Assembly: GCF_000019965.1 (NCBI RefSeq)
Contig: NC_010571.1
Location: forward strand, 2,861,001-2,925,000
Source of the DNA: Opitutus terrae PB90-1
Lineage (GTDB): Bacteria > Verrucomicrobiota > Verrucomicrobiia > Opitutales > Opitutaceae
DNA: 64,000 bases
Reading direction: 5' to 3'
The position numbers and the translations under genes were made by a program. The notes beneath the pieces were generated by a model. It saw only the letters and a program-made list of their open reading frames with translations, had not been told where the DNA came from and ran no database searches. This document shows, in pieces, positions 25,340 to 34,388 of the stretch. Numbering within the stretch: the first letter of the stretch is position 1; each line of letters opens with the position of its first letter.

Positions 25340-28192
25340 TTAGAACGAGTAGCGCGCGCCGACGGCGATGGTGCGGCTGAACAGCGACGTGCCGAAGTTG
25401 TGCACGGTCGCACCGTTCTCGCCGTAGTAACTCTGATAGAGCTCCTCCGTGAGATTGGTCGCATCCACCGTCATCGTCAGCCGATCCGTGACGCGGTAGC
25501 TGAGCTGGAAGTCCAGGCTCGCTTCCGGCCGACGGTAACGGCCCAGCGGATTCGCGAACAGCGCCGCTTCGTAATCGTAGAGGAAGGCCTCGCGCCAGAC
25601 ATACGAGAGCCGCGCGCCGACCTTGCTGCGCTCGTAAGCGAGCGTGATGTTGTAGGACGAATCGGAGACGCCGAACATGGGACGATTGAGCGTGCCGGTG
25701 ACGCGGCCCTGGCTGTCGGTGATCGGAATGTCCTGCGACGAGTCCAGTGACGTGTAGCTGGCCTGCACGCCGAAGCCTTGGAAGATTCCGGGAAGGTCCG
25801 GGAAGTAGACCAAGCCGACCTCGTAGCCTTCGAGTTCGCCGTTGGAAGCATTGTCCGGCTGGCTGAGGATGTAGTCGTACGGGCCCGTGTCGCCGGGCGC
25901 GGTCGCGGTCACGCGGCGGCGGAAGTCGACCACGAAGCCGTCGATCTCACGCTTGAACAAGCTGATGTAGATCGCGTTGCTGCGGGTCTTGTTGCCACCG
26001 AAGTAGTATTCCAGCGCCAGGTCGTAGTTCTTCGACTGCGTCGGACGAAGGTTCGGATTGCCACCGGACGCGGTACCGTAACCGATGTTCGTCACGTCGC
26101 GCACGTACGTGATATTCGGATTCAGCTGGTTGAAGTTCGGCCGGCGGAGTGTTTCCGCGTAGCTGGCGCGGGCGATCAGATCGGGCGTGATCTGGAAGCG
26201 CAGCGAGCCACTCGGGAGGAGCTTGGACTTCTTCTCCGAGGCCGAGCCGGCGCCAAAGGACATGTCGGTCTTCACGTTCACGTAGCGTGCGCCGACCTGG
26301 CCGTCGAGCCGGTGACCAGAGAGGAAGGTCTTGAAGTCTCCGCGGACGTAACCGGACATGTTCTTCTCGGTCACGTTGAAGTTCTCGACAAGCGGCAGCT
26401 TGGTCCGGTTGTAGAGACTGCGATAGTGGTCGGCGTCGTTGAAGATCGCGAGGCCGTTCGGCACGATCCAGCTGCTGGGCACGCCGGCGCGGCCGTCGAA
26501 GAAGCCGCTGTTCACGTGGTAAAGCTCGGGGAAATCCGTCAGCGGACGGCCCAAGCCTGGCGAATCCTGACGGCGTTCCGCCTCGGAGGCTTCGCGATCG
26601 TCGTAACGGAGGCCGAACTTGATCGAGCTGAGGAACTCGATCTTCGGCGTGTATTCGCCGTCCGCGGTCCACGTGACCGCACTGCCTTCGTCGCGGTCAC
26701 CGTTGTCGTAAAGCTGCGCGACGTTCCACAGGCTGGGCTGGGTCATGTCGCTCTCGTTCACCGTGGTGGCGGGATCGTCGATGAAGTGGAAGGCCGGGAT
26801 GCCGCTGCCGTTGTTGAAGTTCACCGAAATGGCGCGGTGCACGCGATCGGCGCGCATGGCGAAGAACTCGGTGTCGAACTCGCTCGTCTGGTAGGTCAGG
26901 GCGGAGCGCAGCTTCAGCGCGTCGCTGATGTTCCACTTGCCGCTCAGGGTGTTGATGTAGGTGTCGGTCTTGCTGGCGGTCGCATCACCGCTGGTGAAGC
27001 CGTAGACAAACGGCGTCCACGCGCGGGACTGCACGATGTTCGTGCCGGGATAGAGTTCGACCGGACCATGCGGGCCACCCCACCAATCGACGAACGAGAA
27101 GAACAGGTTGTTGAACGAGGTGTTGTCGTAGCCGAAGTAGAACGATTCGAACGTGTATTCCGCGTCCTTCGAGGGCGCCCACTGGAGCGCGATGTTGACG
27201 GCGGGCCGCTTGCGCGTGCCGGTGAAGTCGTTTTGGAAGACCGCGTCGCGCGCCAGGACGTAGGGCACCGCCACGCCGTTGATCTGCAGCGTGGAGTTCG
27301 GGGCGGTCGGCAGACCGCTGTCGAGGCCCGCCTGCCAGATGGGATTCTCCGCCACGCCGCCGCGGGTGGGGAAGATGCGTTCCCACGGCACCCACGTGAC
27401 GCCGCCGGTCACCGCGCCCGCGCCCGTGACGAACGGCACCTGCGCGCCGGCCGTGACGTTTTGGTCGCGATAAGGCGTCTCGGCGTACGAGATATTGACC
27501 AGCGCGCCGACCTCGCCGCCGTTGGCGGTTTTCCAGCGGTTGCTGAAGAGCGCGCTGTAGTTCGGCCCGATCTTGTCGCGCTGTTCCTGGTAGATCCCGC
27601 GGGCGGCGAGCGCCACACGGCGGCCTTCGAAGTCGAAGGGCCGGTGCGTGCGTACGTCGACCGAGCCGGCGATGCCGTTTTCGATCAGGTCCGACGAGCG
27701 GGTTTTGTAGACGTCGACGCGGGCCAGCAGCGTGGTCGGGATGTCCTGCAAGGCCATCGCCTGACCGGACGAGATGAACATATTCTGGCCGTTCAGCGTC
27801 GTGTTGATGTCATTCAAGCCGCGGATCGAGACGGTGCCGATTTCGCCGGCGCCGCGATTGGTGACCTGAATGCCGGTCATGCGCTGCATCGACTCGACCA
27901 GGTTGTTGTCCGGGAACTTGCCGATGTCTTCCGAGACGATCGAGTCGACGATTTGGACGGACTCGCGTTTGATGTCCAATGCCGCCGTCAAGCTGCTGCG
28001 GAAGCCGGAGACGACATAGGTGTCGAGCTGGACGACGTTGTCGTCGGTCGGGGTCGCGGCGGGCGCAGTGGGCTGGGCTTGGCCCAGGGTCACGCCGGCG
28101 GCGAGCACCAACAGGACAGCGAGAGCGTTACCGGCGGTTTTCCTTTTTTGAGCAGGAAAACTCCGGGACGTGCGTGGTGAGTTTGGGGTCAT
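25340..28192 (-). CDS. TonB-dependent outer-membrane receptor
   Basis: 950 residues. A signal peptide (to about GQAQ) is followed by a TonB-box-like start (VVQLDTYVVSGFRSSL), a plug domain (SVQIVDSIVSEDIGKFPDNNLVESMQR, VSIRGLNDINTTLNGQNMF) and a 22-strand barrel ending in the aromatic residue F (AVGARYSF). The phrase IVDSIVSEDIGKFPD is typical of receptors for large sugars in Bacteroidota, Verrucomicrobiota and Caulobacter. Substrate is unknown; the neighbour at 23147 suggests a plant polysaccharide. An in-frame GTG at 28198 is two codons upstream. Confidence 0.94.
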   Translation of the reverse strand: MTPNSPRTSRSFPAQKRKTAGNALAVLLVLAAGVTLGQAQPTAPAATPTDDNVVQLDTYVVSGFRSSLTAALDIKRESVQIVDSIVSEDIGKFPDNNLVESMQRMTGIQVTNRGAGEIGTVSIRGLNDINTTLNGQNMFISSGQAMALQDIPTTLLARVDVYKTRSSDLIENGIAGSVDVRTHRPFDFEGRRVALAARGIYQEQRDKIGPNYSALFSNRWKTANGGEVGALVNISYAETPYRDQNVTAGAQVPFVTGAGAVTGGVTWVPWERIFPTRGGVAENPIWQAGLDSGLPTAPNSTLQINGVAVPYVLARDAVFQNDFTGTRKRPAVNIALQWAPSKDAEYTFESFYFGYDNTSFNNLFFSFVDWWGGPHGPVELYPGTNIVQSRAWTPFVYGFTSGDATASKTDTYINTLSGKWNISDALKLRSALTYQTSEFDTEFFAMRADRVHRAISVNFNNGSGIPAFHFIDDPATTVNESDMTQPSLWNVAQLYDNGDRDEGSAVTWTADGEYTPKIEFLSSIKFGLRYDDREASEAERRQDSPGLGRPLTDFPELYHVNSGFFDGRAGVPSSWIVPNGLAIFNDADHYRSLYNRTKLPLVENFNVTEKNMSGYVRGDFKTFLSGHRLDGQVGARYVNVKTDMSFGAGSASEKKSKLLPSGSLRFQITPDLIARASYAETLRRPNFNQLNPNITYVRDVTNIGYGTASGGNPNLRPTQSKNYDLALEYYFGGNKTRSNAIYISLFKREIDGFVVDFRRRVTATAPGDTGPYDYILSQPDNASNGELEGYEVGLVYFPDLPGIFQGFGVQASYTSLDSSQDIPITDSQGRVTGTLNRPMFGVSDSSYNITLAYERSKVGARLSYVWREAFLYDYEAALFANPLGRYRRPEASLDFQLSYRVTDRLTMTVDATNLTEELYQSYYGENGATVHNFGTSLFSRTIAVGARYSF

Positions 28193-28593
28193 AAGCACAG
28201 TATCTTGGCGGAGTTGCGTGGTGACATGTCAAAAGGCCGCGCCTCGCGAGAAGGCGGCAAGCGCGACCGGGATTGTTGCTTCAGCCTTACATGCGCCAAC
28301 CGGGCGTAAAACCCGACACTCCGTAAGCGCGCTGCGGAAGCCGTCAGGCTGTGGCTAGGGTGGGGCGCGTTGCCCTCAACGCGCTTCAGCGGCTCGGGGC
28401 AAGCCGTTCTACTGCTCCGACCTCGACGCGAAGCTGCTACCCTGGGGACGCGACGCCCCCGTCGCGTCAGGCGGGGGTTCGAGGACACTCAGGGGCAGAG
28501 TGACGGCCCCGGGGTGGCATGAGGCCCAGGAACGCGACGAGGGCGTCGCGTCCCCAGCGTCGGATCCTCAACGCTGCGTCTGCAGTGCGTTGC
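28193..28593. other. intergenic region with inverted hairpin repeats
   Basis: Upstream of the TonB receptor. Two members of the GC hairpin family face each other: about 28440-28468 (GGGGACGCGACGCCCCCGTC, minus orientation) and 28532-28562 (GCGACGAGGGCGTCGCGTCC, plus). A TTGACA and a TGACATGTCA palindrome lie at about 28222-28235 close to the receptor start. No gene is seen. Confidence 0.5.
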
Positions 28594-29244
28594 TCAGTCC
28601 GGCCGCGCGAACGACACGATCTGGTTTTGCTCGCGGTGATTCGTCCAGAAATGCGTGCCGTCGAATGCGAGCGCGCGCGCGGCAAACGGGATGTGCGCGA
28701 TGTCTTCGATCTTCGGGGTGGCGGGCCGTGGATCCACGCGCGTGAGCCAGTAGTCCGTGGTCTCCTCATCGTCCGTCGTCGCGAGATAGATGATGCCGTC
28801 GACGATCACCTGGCCGCAGATCCCGTGCGGGACTTGAATAATCCGCTCCACCTGTCCGTCTTCGCCGAGCGTCAGCACTTTCTTGGGATACCACTGGCTG
28901 ACGTGCAGCCGCCGGCCGTCGTAGCCGAGCTGCGAGCCGGTGTCGTCGGGGCAGGGGAGGGCGAACTTGGGATCGAAGCCATGATACGGGATGCAACGCC
29001 GGATGATCCGGGTGTCGTCAGCGGTCTCGCCACAGAGCACGCGCAGTTCGCCGCCGAAGGCCGTCATCCCGTACGGCGTGCCGGGCGCGGCGATTTGCCA
29101 GCGGACGGCCCACGCGGCCGGATCGATCGCGAAAATCTGTTTTGTCTCGCGGGAGCCCATCCAAAGCAGCGCGCCATCCCACGCGAGGGATTGGGGCTTG
29201 GGGGCCGGCGAGGCGAGACGTTGCAATTCCTGAATCGTCTTCAT
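28594..29244 (-). CDS. small beta-propeller protein (glutamine cyclotransferase-like)
   Basis: 216 residues and no signal peptide. Repeated propeller-blade phrases are visible: LAWDGALLWMGSRETKQIFAIDP, GYDGRRLHVSQWYPKKVLTL, IIYLATTDDEETTDYWLTRV, LAFDGTHFWTNHREQNQIVSF. Glutamine cyclotransferases and SMP-30-like proteins share this pattern, but catalytic residues cannot be assigned from these phrases. It stands alone between the receptor and the sigma-factor fusion. Confidence 0.72.
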   Translation of the reverse strand: MKTIQELQRLASPAPKPQSLAWDGALLWMGSRETKQIFAIDPAAWAVRWQIAAPGTPYGMTAFGGELRVLCGETADDTRIIRRCIPYHGFDPKFALPCPDDTGSQLGYDGRRLHVSQWYPKKVLTLGEDGQVERIIQVPHGICGQVIVDGIIYLATTDDEETTDYWLTRVDPRPATPKIEDIAHIPFAARALAFDGTHFWTNHREQNQIVSFARPD

Positions 29245-29359
29245 GCGTTGGTGCTACGCCGTTGCGCGTCGCGGGTGAAGCGCGGAATCAGTGAAACGTG
29301 TCAGCGCGGCAGTTTGGTGGCCGCATCAGATTCAAACTGGGATGGTGAATCTCCCGAGT

Positions 29360-30859
29360 TTAGGTTTTGGGAGTGGAATCTGGATTGAACCCCAGATTCA
29401 CCGGCGCATTGGGTGGTTTGGGCAAGGATTGTGGATTGGTGATGGGCGTCTCTGCTCCCACCGCCGTGACGGTCAGCGCGTTGACCCAGATCTGCCCGCG
29501 GCCCGCCAGAAACATTCCATAGTTGATCGCTTCAGCATCACGAGGCACGTCGAGGACGATGGAATACTCTTGCCAGTCGGTGGTGCCTTTCGGAGCCCGG
29601 TTGCGCATATTATCGAAAGCCAGAATATTCCCACGCCCTTTGCCGTCCACGCGCAGCCAGAGATGGGCGCCTTCATCTTGGACATCCTGGGTCTTCATCC
29701 AGCCACTGAGCCGAACGCGTTGCCCCCGATAAACGTCGGCGGCTGTCACCTGCATCATTCCGCCGAATCCCTCGGCAGTGGAGAGGTCGTTGGATTTCAC
29801 GTAGGCGCTGGGCATTCCGCCCCACGGCTGCGTCTGGTCGACGCCGACGTCATAGCCCTTGGTGTTGTTGCCATTCTTGAACCAGCCGGGCGGGGCTTGG
29901 CGAGTGATGCCGGGCACCTCAACGGGCTCCGCTTTCGCCGCGACCGCCGTCGTCGCCGTTGCGGCGGTTGCGGTGCCTACCGCGGTGGTGCTGGCCGGGG
30001 CCGTTTTCAGCTCACGGATTTGATTCTCGAGAGCGCGGACCGTTTCGGTGGCACGGGCGTGTTCGGCGCGAAGGGAACCGAGTTCGCCGGCGAGGACGTT
30101 TGTCTGGTGGATCTGATAGCCGATGATGCCCAAGCCGGCGACGGCGGCGAGGGTGGCGGTGATTTTGGTCGTGCTCATGGTGGCGACAAAAACTGCGAGG
30201 AGAGAAGTGGTGCCGACGGTGCTCAAAGCCGCGTCCGCGATCGTGGTGGACAAGCCGCTCGGCACCAGCGCGCTGGCCGAGGAGGGCAGCAGGCCTGCGA
30301 GGACCGCGGCCGTGGAGTCGAAGCCACGGCGCTGGAGCTGTTCGCGGAGCTTGGACAAAGCGCGTTCCACCCGCATCCGCGCCGCGTTTTCCGTGCGGCC
30401 GCTGGCGGTTCCGATCTCGGCGAACGACTGATTCGAAAAATAGCGGGCGAGAATGGCGGAGCGATCCGGCTCCGCCAGTTCGCTCAACGCGTCGTCGAGC
30501 ACCGTCTCGATTTCTTCCCACCGGTGACCGGACGGCGAAGGCGCGGTTGTCGTGCCGCGCTGGTGAGCTTCCTGTTCGCGGGCGGCCCGGTTGATTTGCG
30601 CGCGCATGAGGTTGTGGGTTTCGTAACAACAGCAGCGGTGCAACCAGCCCATTACGCTTGGGTTCTGCGCGACTCTCGCCGCCTTGCGGGCGAGCGCGAT
30701 GAACACCGACTGCGTGGCTTCCTGCGCGAGGTGCGGATCGTTCAGCCGCCGAAGAGCGACGGCGTAAACGAATCCGATCCGCTGCCCGACGAGTTGCCGG
30801 AAGGCGGCTTCGTCCCGCTTGGTCGCGAAAGCATGAAGCAGGGAGGCATCGTCGTTCAT
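29360..30859 (-). CDS. ECF sigma factor fused to membrane segment, coiled coil and C-terminal sugar-binding-like domain
   Basis: 499 residues. Residues 1-175 are an ECF sigma factor: region 2 in FRQLVGQRIGFVYAVALRRL and QSVFIALARKA, region 4 in LAEPDRSAILARYFSNQSFAEIG followed by NAARMRVERALSKLREQL. Residues about 215-250 are hydrophobic (SLLAVFVATM, TATLAAVAGLGIIGYQI) and give one or two membrane passes. A coiled coil (about 255-286, LGSLRAEHARATETVRALEN) and an A/T-rich linker follow, then a beta-sandwich-like domain (about 330-475) with GWMKTQDVQDEGAHLWLRVDG. Such a chain could sense an outside signal and hold or release the sigma domain. The architecture is seen; the mechanism is inference. 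Confidence 0.85.
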   Translation of the reverse strand: MNDDASLLHAFATKRDEAAFRQLVGQRIGFVYAVALRRLNDPHLAQEATQSVFIALARKAARVAQNPSVMGWLHRCCCYETHNLMRAQINRAAREQEAHQRGTTTAPSPSGHRWEEIETVLDDALSELAEPDRSAILARYFSNQSFAEIGTASGRTENAARMRVERALSKLREQLQRRGFDSTAAVLAGLLPSSASALVPSGLSTTIADAALSTVGTTSLLAVFVATMSTTKITATLAAVAGLGIIGYQIHQTNVLAGELGSLRAEHARATETVRALENQIRELKTAPASTTAVGTATAATATTAVAAKAEPVEVPGITRQAPPGWFKNGNNTKGYDVGVDQTQPWGGMPSAYVKSNDLSTAEGFGGMMQVTAADVYRGQRVRLSGWMKTQDVQDEGAHLWLRVDGKGRGNILAFDNMRNRAPKGTTDWQEYSIVLDVPRDAEAINYGMFLAGRGQIWVNALTVTAVGAETPITNPQSLPKPPNAPVNLGFNPDSTPKT

Positions 30860-31053
30860 CGTTCCACTTATCTATCAGCAGCCGATGGCAAAACCGCACA
30901 CAAAAACCTGGAGCGGGCGATGAGGGTTATTTGGCGGTCGATTCGGTTTGGGAACGCCAAAAGGGGAGGGCTGAAAAAGGGGCATTGACAACCGGGCGTG
31001 CGGCCTTGTTTTTCGTCCCCTCATTCGCCCAGCTTGGGCTGGCGAAGCCACGT

Positions 31054-31231
<178 letters not shown>

Positions 31232-31282
31232 CGACGCTCAGCGGGATTGCGCGGTGTACCCGCTGGCCTTTAAGTCGCCTGC

Positions 31283-31609
31283 ATGGTTGTCCACTTCGCA
31301 GAAGTGAATGCGCCAGCGCCTAATCCAGGCGAATACTGGGTCTACATTCTCGAGTCCTCGGACGGCGCGCTCTACGTAGGCCAGACGAACAACGTTCCTG
31401 AGCGCCTCCGCAAGCACGGGTACAGGATTGGCAGCAAGTTCACTCGCGATCATATCCGCCCGACCCTGGTGTATGTGGAAAGGCGAGCGACCCTGCAAGA
31501 GGCGGTGTCTCGCGAAGCCCAGCTCAAGCGTTGGTCCCGAGCCAAGAAGGAGGCCCTGATTCGCGGCGACGCGCAGTCCCTCCACCGCCTCAGCCGATCG
31601 CGCGACTGA
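31283..31609 (+). CDS. GIY-YIG nuclease-domain protein (YhbQ/UPF0213-like)
   Basis: 108 residues. The GIY-YIG core is clear: YWVYILESSDGALYVGQTNN (18-37), catalytic-type arginine in VPERLRKHGYRIGSKF, then RPTLVYVERRATLQEAVSREAQLKRWSRAKKEALI. The family includes small single-strand nucleases related to homing endonucleases. It lies right after the tRNA-linked palindrome. Such small GIY-YIG genes are often found next to tRNA genes, and the placement suggests a mobile or homing role. Confidence 0.85.
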   Translation: MVVHFAEVNAPAPNPGEYWVYILESSDGALYVGQTNNVPERLRKHGYRIGSKFTRDHIRPTLVYVERRATLQEAVSREAQLKRWSRAKKEALIRGDAQSLHRLSRSRD

Positions 31610-31672
31610 CTCAACCGAATGCTGGAATGCTCGGCGCCGTCCCGCTCCAACTCGCACAGCGATGTTCGGGTA

Positions 31673-31692
31673 AACCTTACGTTCGTAAGGTT
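31673..31692. repeat. short palindrome in the island
   Basis: AACCTTACG and CGTAAGGTT are perfect 9-bp arms around TT, between the converging GIY-YIG and HNH genes. No U tract follows, so an operator or a termination hairpin cannot be told apart. Confidence 0.4.
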
Positions 31693-31793
31693 AATCCAGT
31701 CAGCAAACAATGCCCACCGACCGCTCGGCGCGCCGCCAAGCAGCTTGGTCGCGCCCATTCGCTATTCGCGAATCACGAATAAGCGAGTCAGAC

Positions 31794-32765
31794 CTACGCG
31801 CTCACGCCTTCTAGGAAAATCGACGTTCGATGGTGCTGGAGAAAATGTTTCTGGTCCGAGTTGAAGCCGCCAACCTGGGGTGGGTTGTCAGGATTGACGC
31901 CCATACGCCGGAGGGAATCGACGTCGGCGATGGGCGAGATGAGCGTTTCGCCGGAGTCAGCAAACGAGATAAAACCGCGGTCGAAAAGATGATCGATCGT
32001 TGGCGTGAGCAGCAGCCCGTTCCCGGCGGCCAAGCGCTCCTCGTTGTTCGATTCGCGCCACGGCTTGATGTGGCTGGCGATGAGGTGAACGGGGTTTGAA
32101 ACCTGCGTAACCCGGCAGCGAGTTTCAAAGCGGCTGACGTTGATTTTGAAGCGCCCTTGGCCGAGACGCGATTTGATGAGCGCAGCGCGCTCGGTTTGGG
32201 GCAGCTCCGATGATTCGATCTTTCGTTCCTCGATCTGCTCCCACTCGTCGATTCCAGGCAATTCCACCTCAATTTGGTTTCCGTCACCCAACTCGGCGAC
32301 GTGTCCGGCGGGGACTACGAAGCCGATCCGGTCTGCCACGATATGTCCGAGCACATCGGGGATGGCCGCGAGATAGACCGCCTGACGGCCGGTGCCATCG
32401 GCGTTGAGCGGAGAGTGGCGAACTCCGATGTAGGGCCCGATGTCATCGAGGACGAAGTGCGGCTGAACCGGGTTAGCCGCCGTGAGAAAATCAACGTCAA
32501 CTCGCCACCCGATCACATCCCACGCGTTACCAATGTGACCGAATTCGTCCGGCCGTGGCGACGTGTAGCAGTGGGTTTTCGCCGTGCCGGCGCCGCGGAT
32601 CAGTCCGTCCGCGTAGGAGAAAACAACGTCACCCGGCCGAACCATGCGCATGCAATCATAGAAAACATTTCGCGCGCCATCCTTCCGCCGCTTCGGCGAC
32701 CAGATGTAGCCGCCACGAAATTCGTGCCGGAAGGTCTGTTTGTGATTCACCCACCAGAATGCCAC
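31794..32765 (-). CDS. HNH endonuclease with N-terminal PUA/EVE-like domain
   Basis: 323 residues from a GTG at 32765. The N-terminal domain (FWWVNHKQTFRHEFRGGYIW, YDCMRMVRPGDVVFSYADG, GWRVDVDF) resembles EVE/PUA-fold modules that read modified bases. The C-terminal part is HNH_2-like: ETRCRVTQVSNPVHLIASHI with H232, GNGLLLTPTIDHLFDRGFI with N249 and H259. The combination is that of modification-dependent (type IV) restriction enzymes. Part of the tRNA-Asn island. Activity against modified DNA is inference. Confidence 0.82.
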   Translation of the reverse strand: MAFWWVNHKQTFRHEFRGGYIWSPKRRKDGARNVFYDCMRMVRPGDVVFSYADGLIRGAGTAKTHCYTSPRPDEFGHIGNAWDVIGWRVDVDFLTAANPVQPHFVLDDIGPYIGVRHSPLNADGTGRQAVYLAAIPDVLGHIVADRIGFVVPAGHVAELGDGNQIEVELPGIDEWEQIEERKIESSELPQTERAALIKSRLGQGRFKINVSRFETRCRVTQVSNPVHLIASHIKPWRESNNEERLAAGNGLLLTPTIDHLFDRGFISFADSGETLISPIADVDSLRRMGVNPDNPPQVGGFNSDQKHFLQHHRTSIFLEGVSA

Positions 32766-32938
32766 CAGAGCAAATCGCAGCGCATTTCATCCCGTGAGTC
32801 AGTTGAGAAATTACCTCACCACCGGAGGGCTTACGTAGGCTCTTGTGAACGCCCCCGGTTCGGCTTTGCACGGCGGGGGCCAAGGCACCCCTCCGGTCGG
32901 TGTTGCCTCCTTGCCCGCCAGCCGTTCGACTCATTGCC

Positions 32939-33274
32939 ATGCTGCCGGTGCTTGCCGCCGTTCTAGTCATTGCCGCAATCATCGGCCTAGTTGTTGGCGT
33001 CGTGTATCGATTGGTGTTCGCACGGTTCGTGCGAAGCTGGTTCGGCGAGGAATCCCGACGTGACTATGATGCTCGCCGACGCCGCCGGTCATTCGAGTGG
33101 CGCTGCGGTCAATTCTTCACATGGATGTATGTTTCCGGCGCGTGCGGCGTGATTCGCGGAATGCTGCCCGAGGTGTCACCGTTGGCGATAGGGGCGCAGA
33201 TCGTTGCGCTTGTCATCGCCGGCTTATTTGCGTGGGGCGCAGTCGTTCGCTGGCGTGCACCTTTTACAGACTGA
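32939..33274 (+). CDS. small two-helix membrane protein in the island
   Basis: 111 residues. The N-terminal helix is MLPVLAAVLVIAAIIGLVVG; a basic cytoplasmic loop follows (RRDYDARRRRRSFEWR) and a second helix lies near residue 85 (IGAQIVALVIAGLFAWGAVV). It sits between the two HNH genes. No family recognised; it may be passenger DNA of the island. Confidence 0.55.
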   Translation: MLPVLAAVLVIAAIIGLVVGVVYRLVFARFVRSWFGEESRRDYDARRRRRSFEWRCGQFFTWMYVSGACGVIRGMLPEVSPLAIGAQIVALVIAGLFAWGAVVRWRAPFTD

Positions 33275-33446
33275 CGATTGAATTCGGTGGGCGCAACGGG
33301 CCGGCTGCGACGCTCGCGTCCGGCCGCCAGAGTCTCTGAGCAAACCTCGAGTGGCGGCATCCGCCGTCCGCGAACGGCGCCGGCCATTGCAGCGAAAGTA
33401 AGCTCGTGCGGCCACGGCGCCAGTGCTTCGCTATGCATCGTCCAGC

Positions 33447-34361
33447 ATGAAGCTTTTCGTTGGAGTCACCAACAACGACTGGTTCCGCTTCCTTTCGGAG
33501 CGAAAACCAGACGAGGTGAATTTCTGGCGACCGCGCAGCCAGACCGACTTCAAGGCGCTGCAACCGGGTGACCTCTTTCTTTTCAAGCTCCACTCACCGC
33601 TCGATTTCATCGCTGGCGGCGGTGTGTTCGTGCGCCACTCGTTCCTGCCGCTGCCGCTTGCATGGCAGGCGTTCGGCGAGAAAAATGGCATGCCGGACTT
33701 CGAGACGTTCGAGCGTCGAATCCTCGAGCACCGGGACCAGGCGGAACTGACACGCCAACTGGGCTGCACAATCCTGGTGCAACCGTTTTTCTGGACCCGC
33801 GATCTCTGGATTCCGATCCCGAGTGACTGGAAAAAGAACATTGTGACCGGCAAGGGCTACTCGGTCGGATCGCCTGCGGGCATTGCTCTATGGACCGAAG
33901 TGCGTTCGCGTCTGGACGGCAACGCCCTCCCTGAAATCGCCGCGGTGGCTGAGGAGCATGAACGATATGGCGCGACGGCGACCATTCGGCCACGGCTTGG
34001 ACAGGGAGCGTTTCGCGTCGAGGTCACCGATGCATATTCCCGTCGCTGCGCGATCACCGGAGAGAAGACGCTGCCGGCATTGGAGGCCGGGCACATCCGC
34101 CCTTACGCGAAGAGCGGGCCGCATGAGATTCGGAATGGACTCCTGCTCCGCTCGGACCTGCACAATCTTTTCGATCTCGGTTATCTCACCGTGACGCTCG
34201 ACTACCGCGTCGAGGTAAGCCGACGCATTCGGGAAGAATTCGAGAACGGCCGGCATTACTACGCGCTACACGGTCAGTCACTCGCTGTCATCCCACGTCA
34301 CGAAAAATCGCGACCGGCTCCGGAGTTTCTCGAGTGGCATCACGGGATATTCAAAGGCTGA
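33447..34361 (+). CDS. second HNH endonuclease with PUA/EVE-like N-terminal domain
   Basis: 304 residues. The N-terminus (KLFVGVTNNDWFRFLSER, FKALQPGDLFLFKLH, FIAGGGVFVRHS) is a PUA-like recognition domain different in sequence from the gene at 31794. The C-terminus shares its layout: RLGQGAFRVEVTDAYSRRCA, LEAGHIRPY with H216, IRNGLLLRSDLHNLFDLGYL with N230 and H239. Two related but divergent restriction-type nucleases in one 5-kb island suggest a defence function. The partner methyltransferase that a type II system needs is absent, which favours modification-dependent cutting. Confidence 0.83.
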   Translation: MKLFVGVTNNDWFRFLSERKPDEVNFWRPRSQTDFKALQPGDLFLFKLHSPLDFIAGGGVFVRHSFLPLPLAWQAFGEKNGMPDFETFERRILEHRDQAELTRQLGCTILVQPFFWTRDLWIPIPSDWKKNIVTGKGYSVGSPAGIALWTEVRSRLDGNALPEIAAVAEEHERYGATATIRPRLGQGAFRVEVTDAYSRRCAITGEKTLPALEAGHIRPYAKSGPHEIRNGLLLRSDLHNLFDLGYLTVTLDYRVEVSRRIREEFENGRHYYALHGQSLAVIPRHEKSRPAPEFLEWHHGIFKG

Positions 34362-34388
34362 CCGCGTGCCTCAAGGCCAAGCCGAGCA

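Noticed and set aside
25778-28180. Long plus-strand open frame of about 800 codons opposite the TonB receptor
   Set aside because: It is an antisense shadow of the receptor: low-complexity V/A/R/G-rich translation, no motifs, while the minus strand has a full receptor signature.
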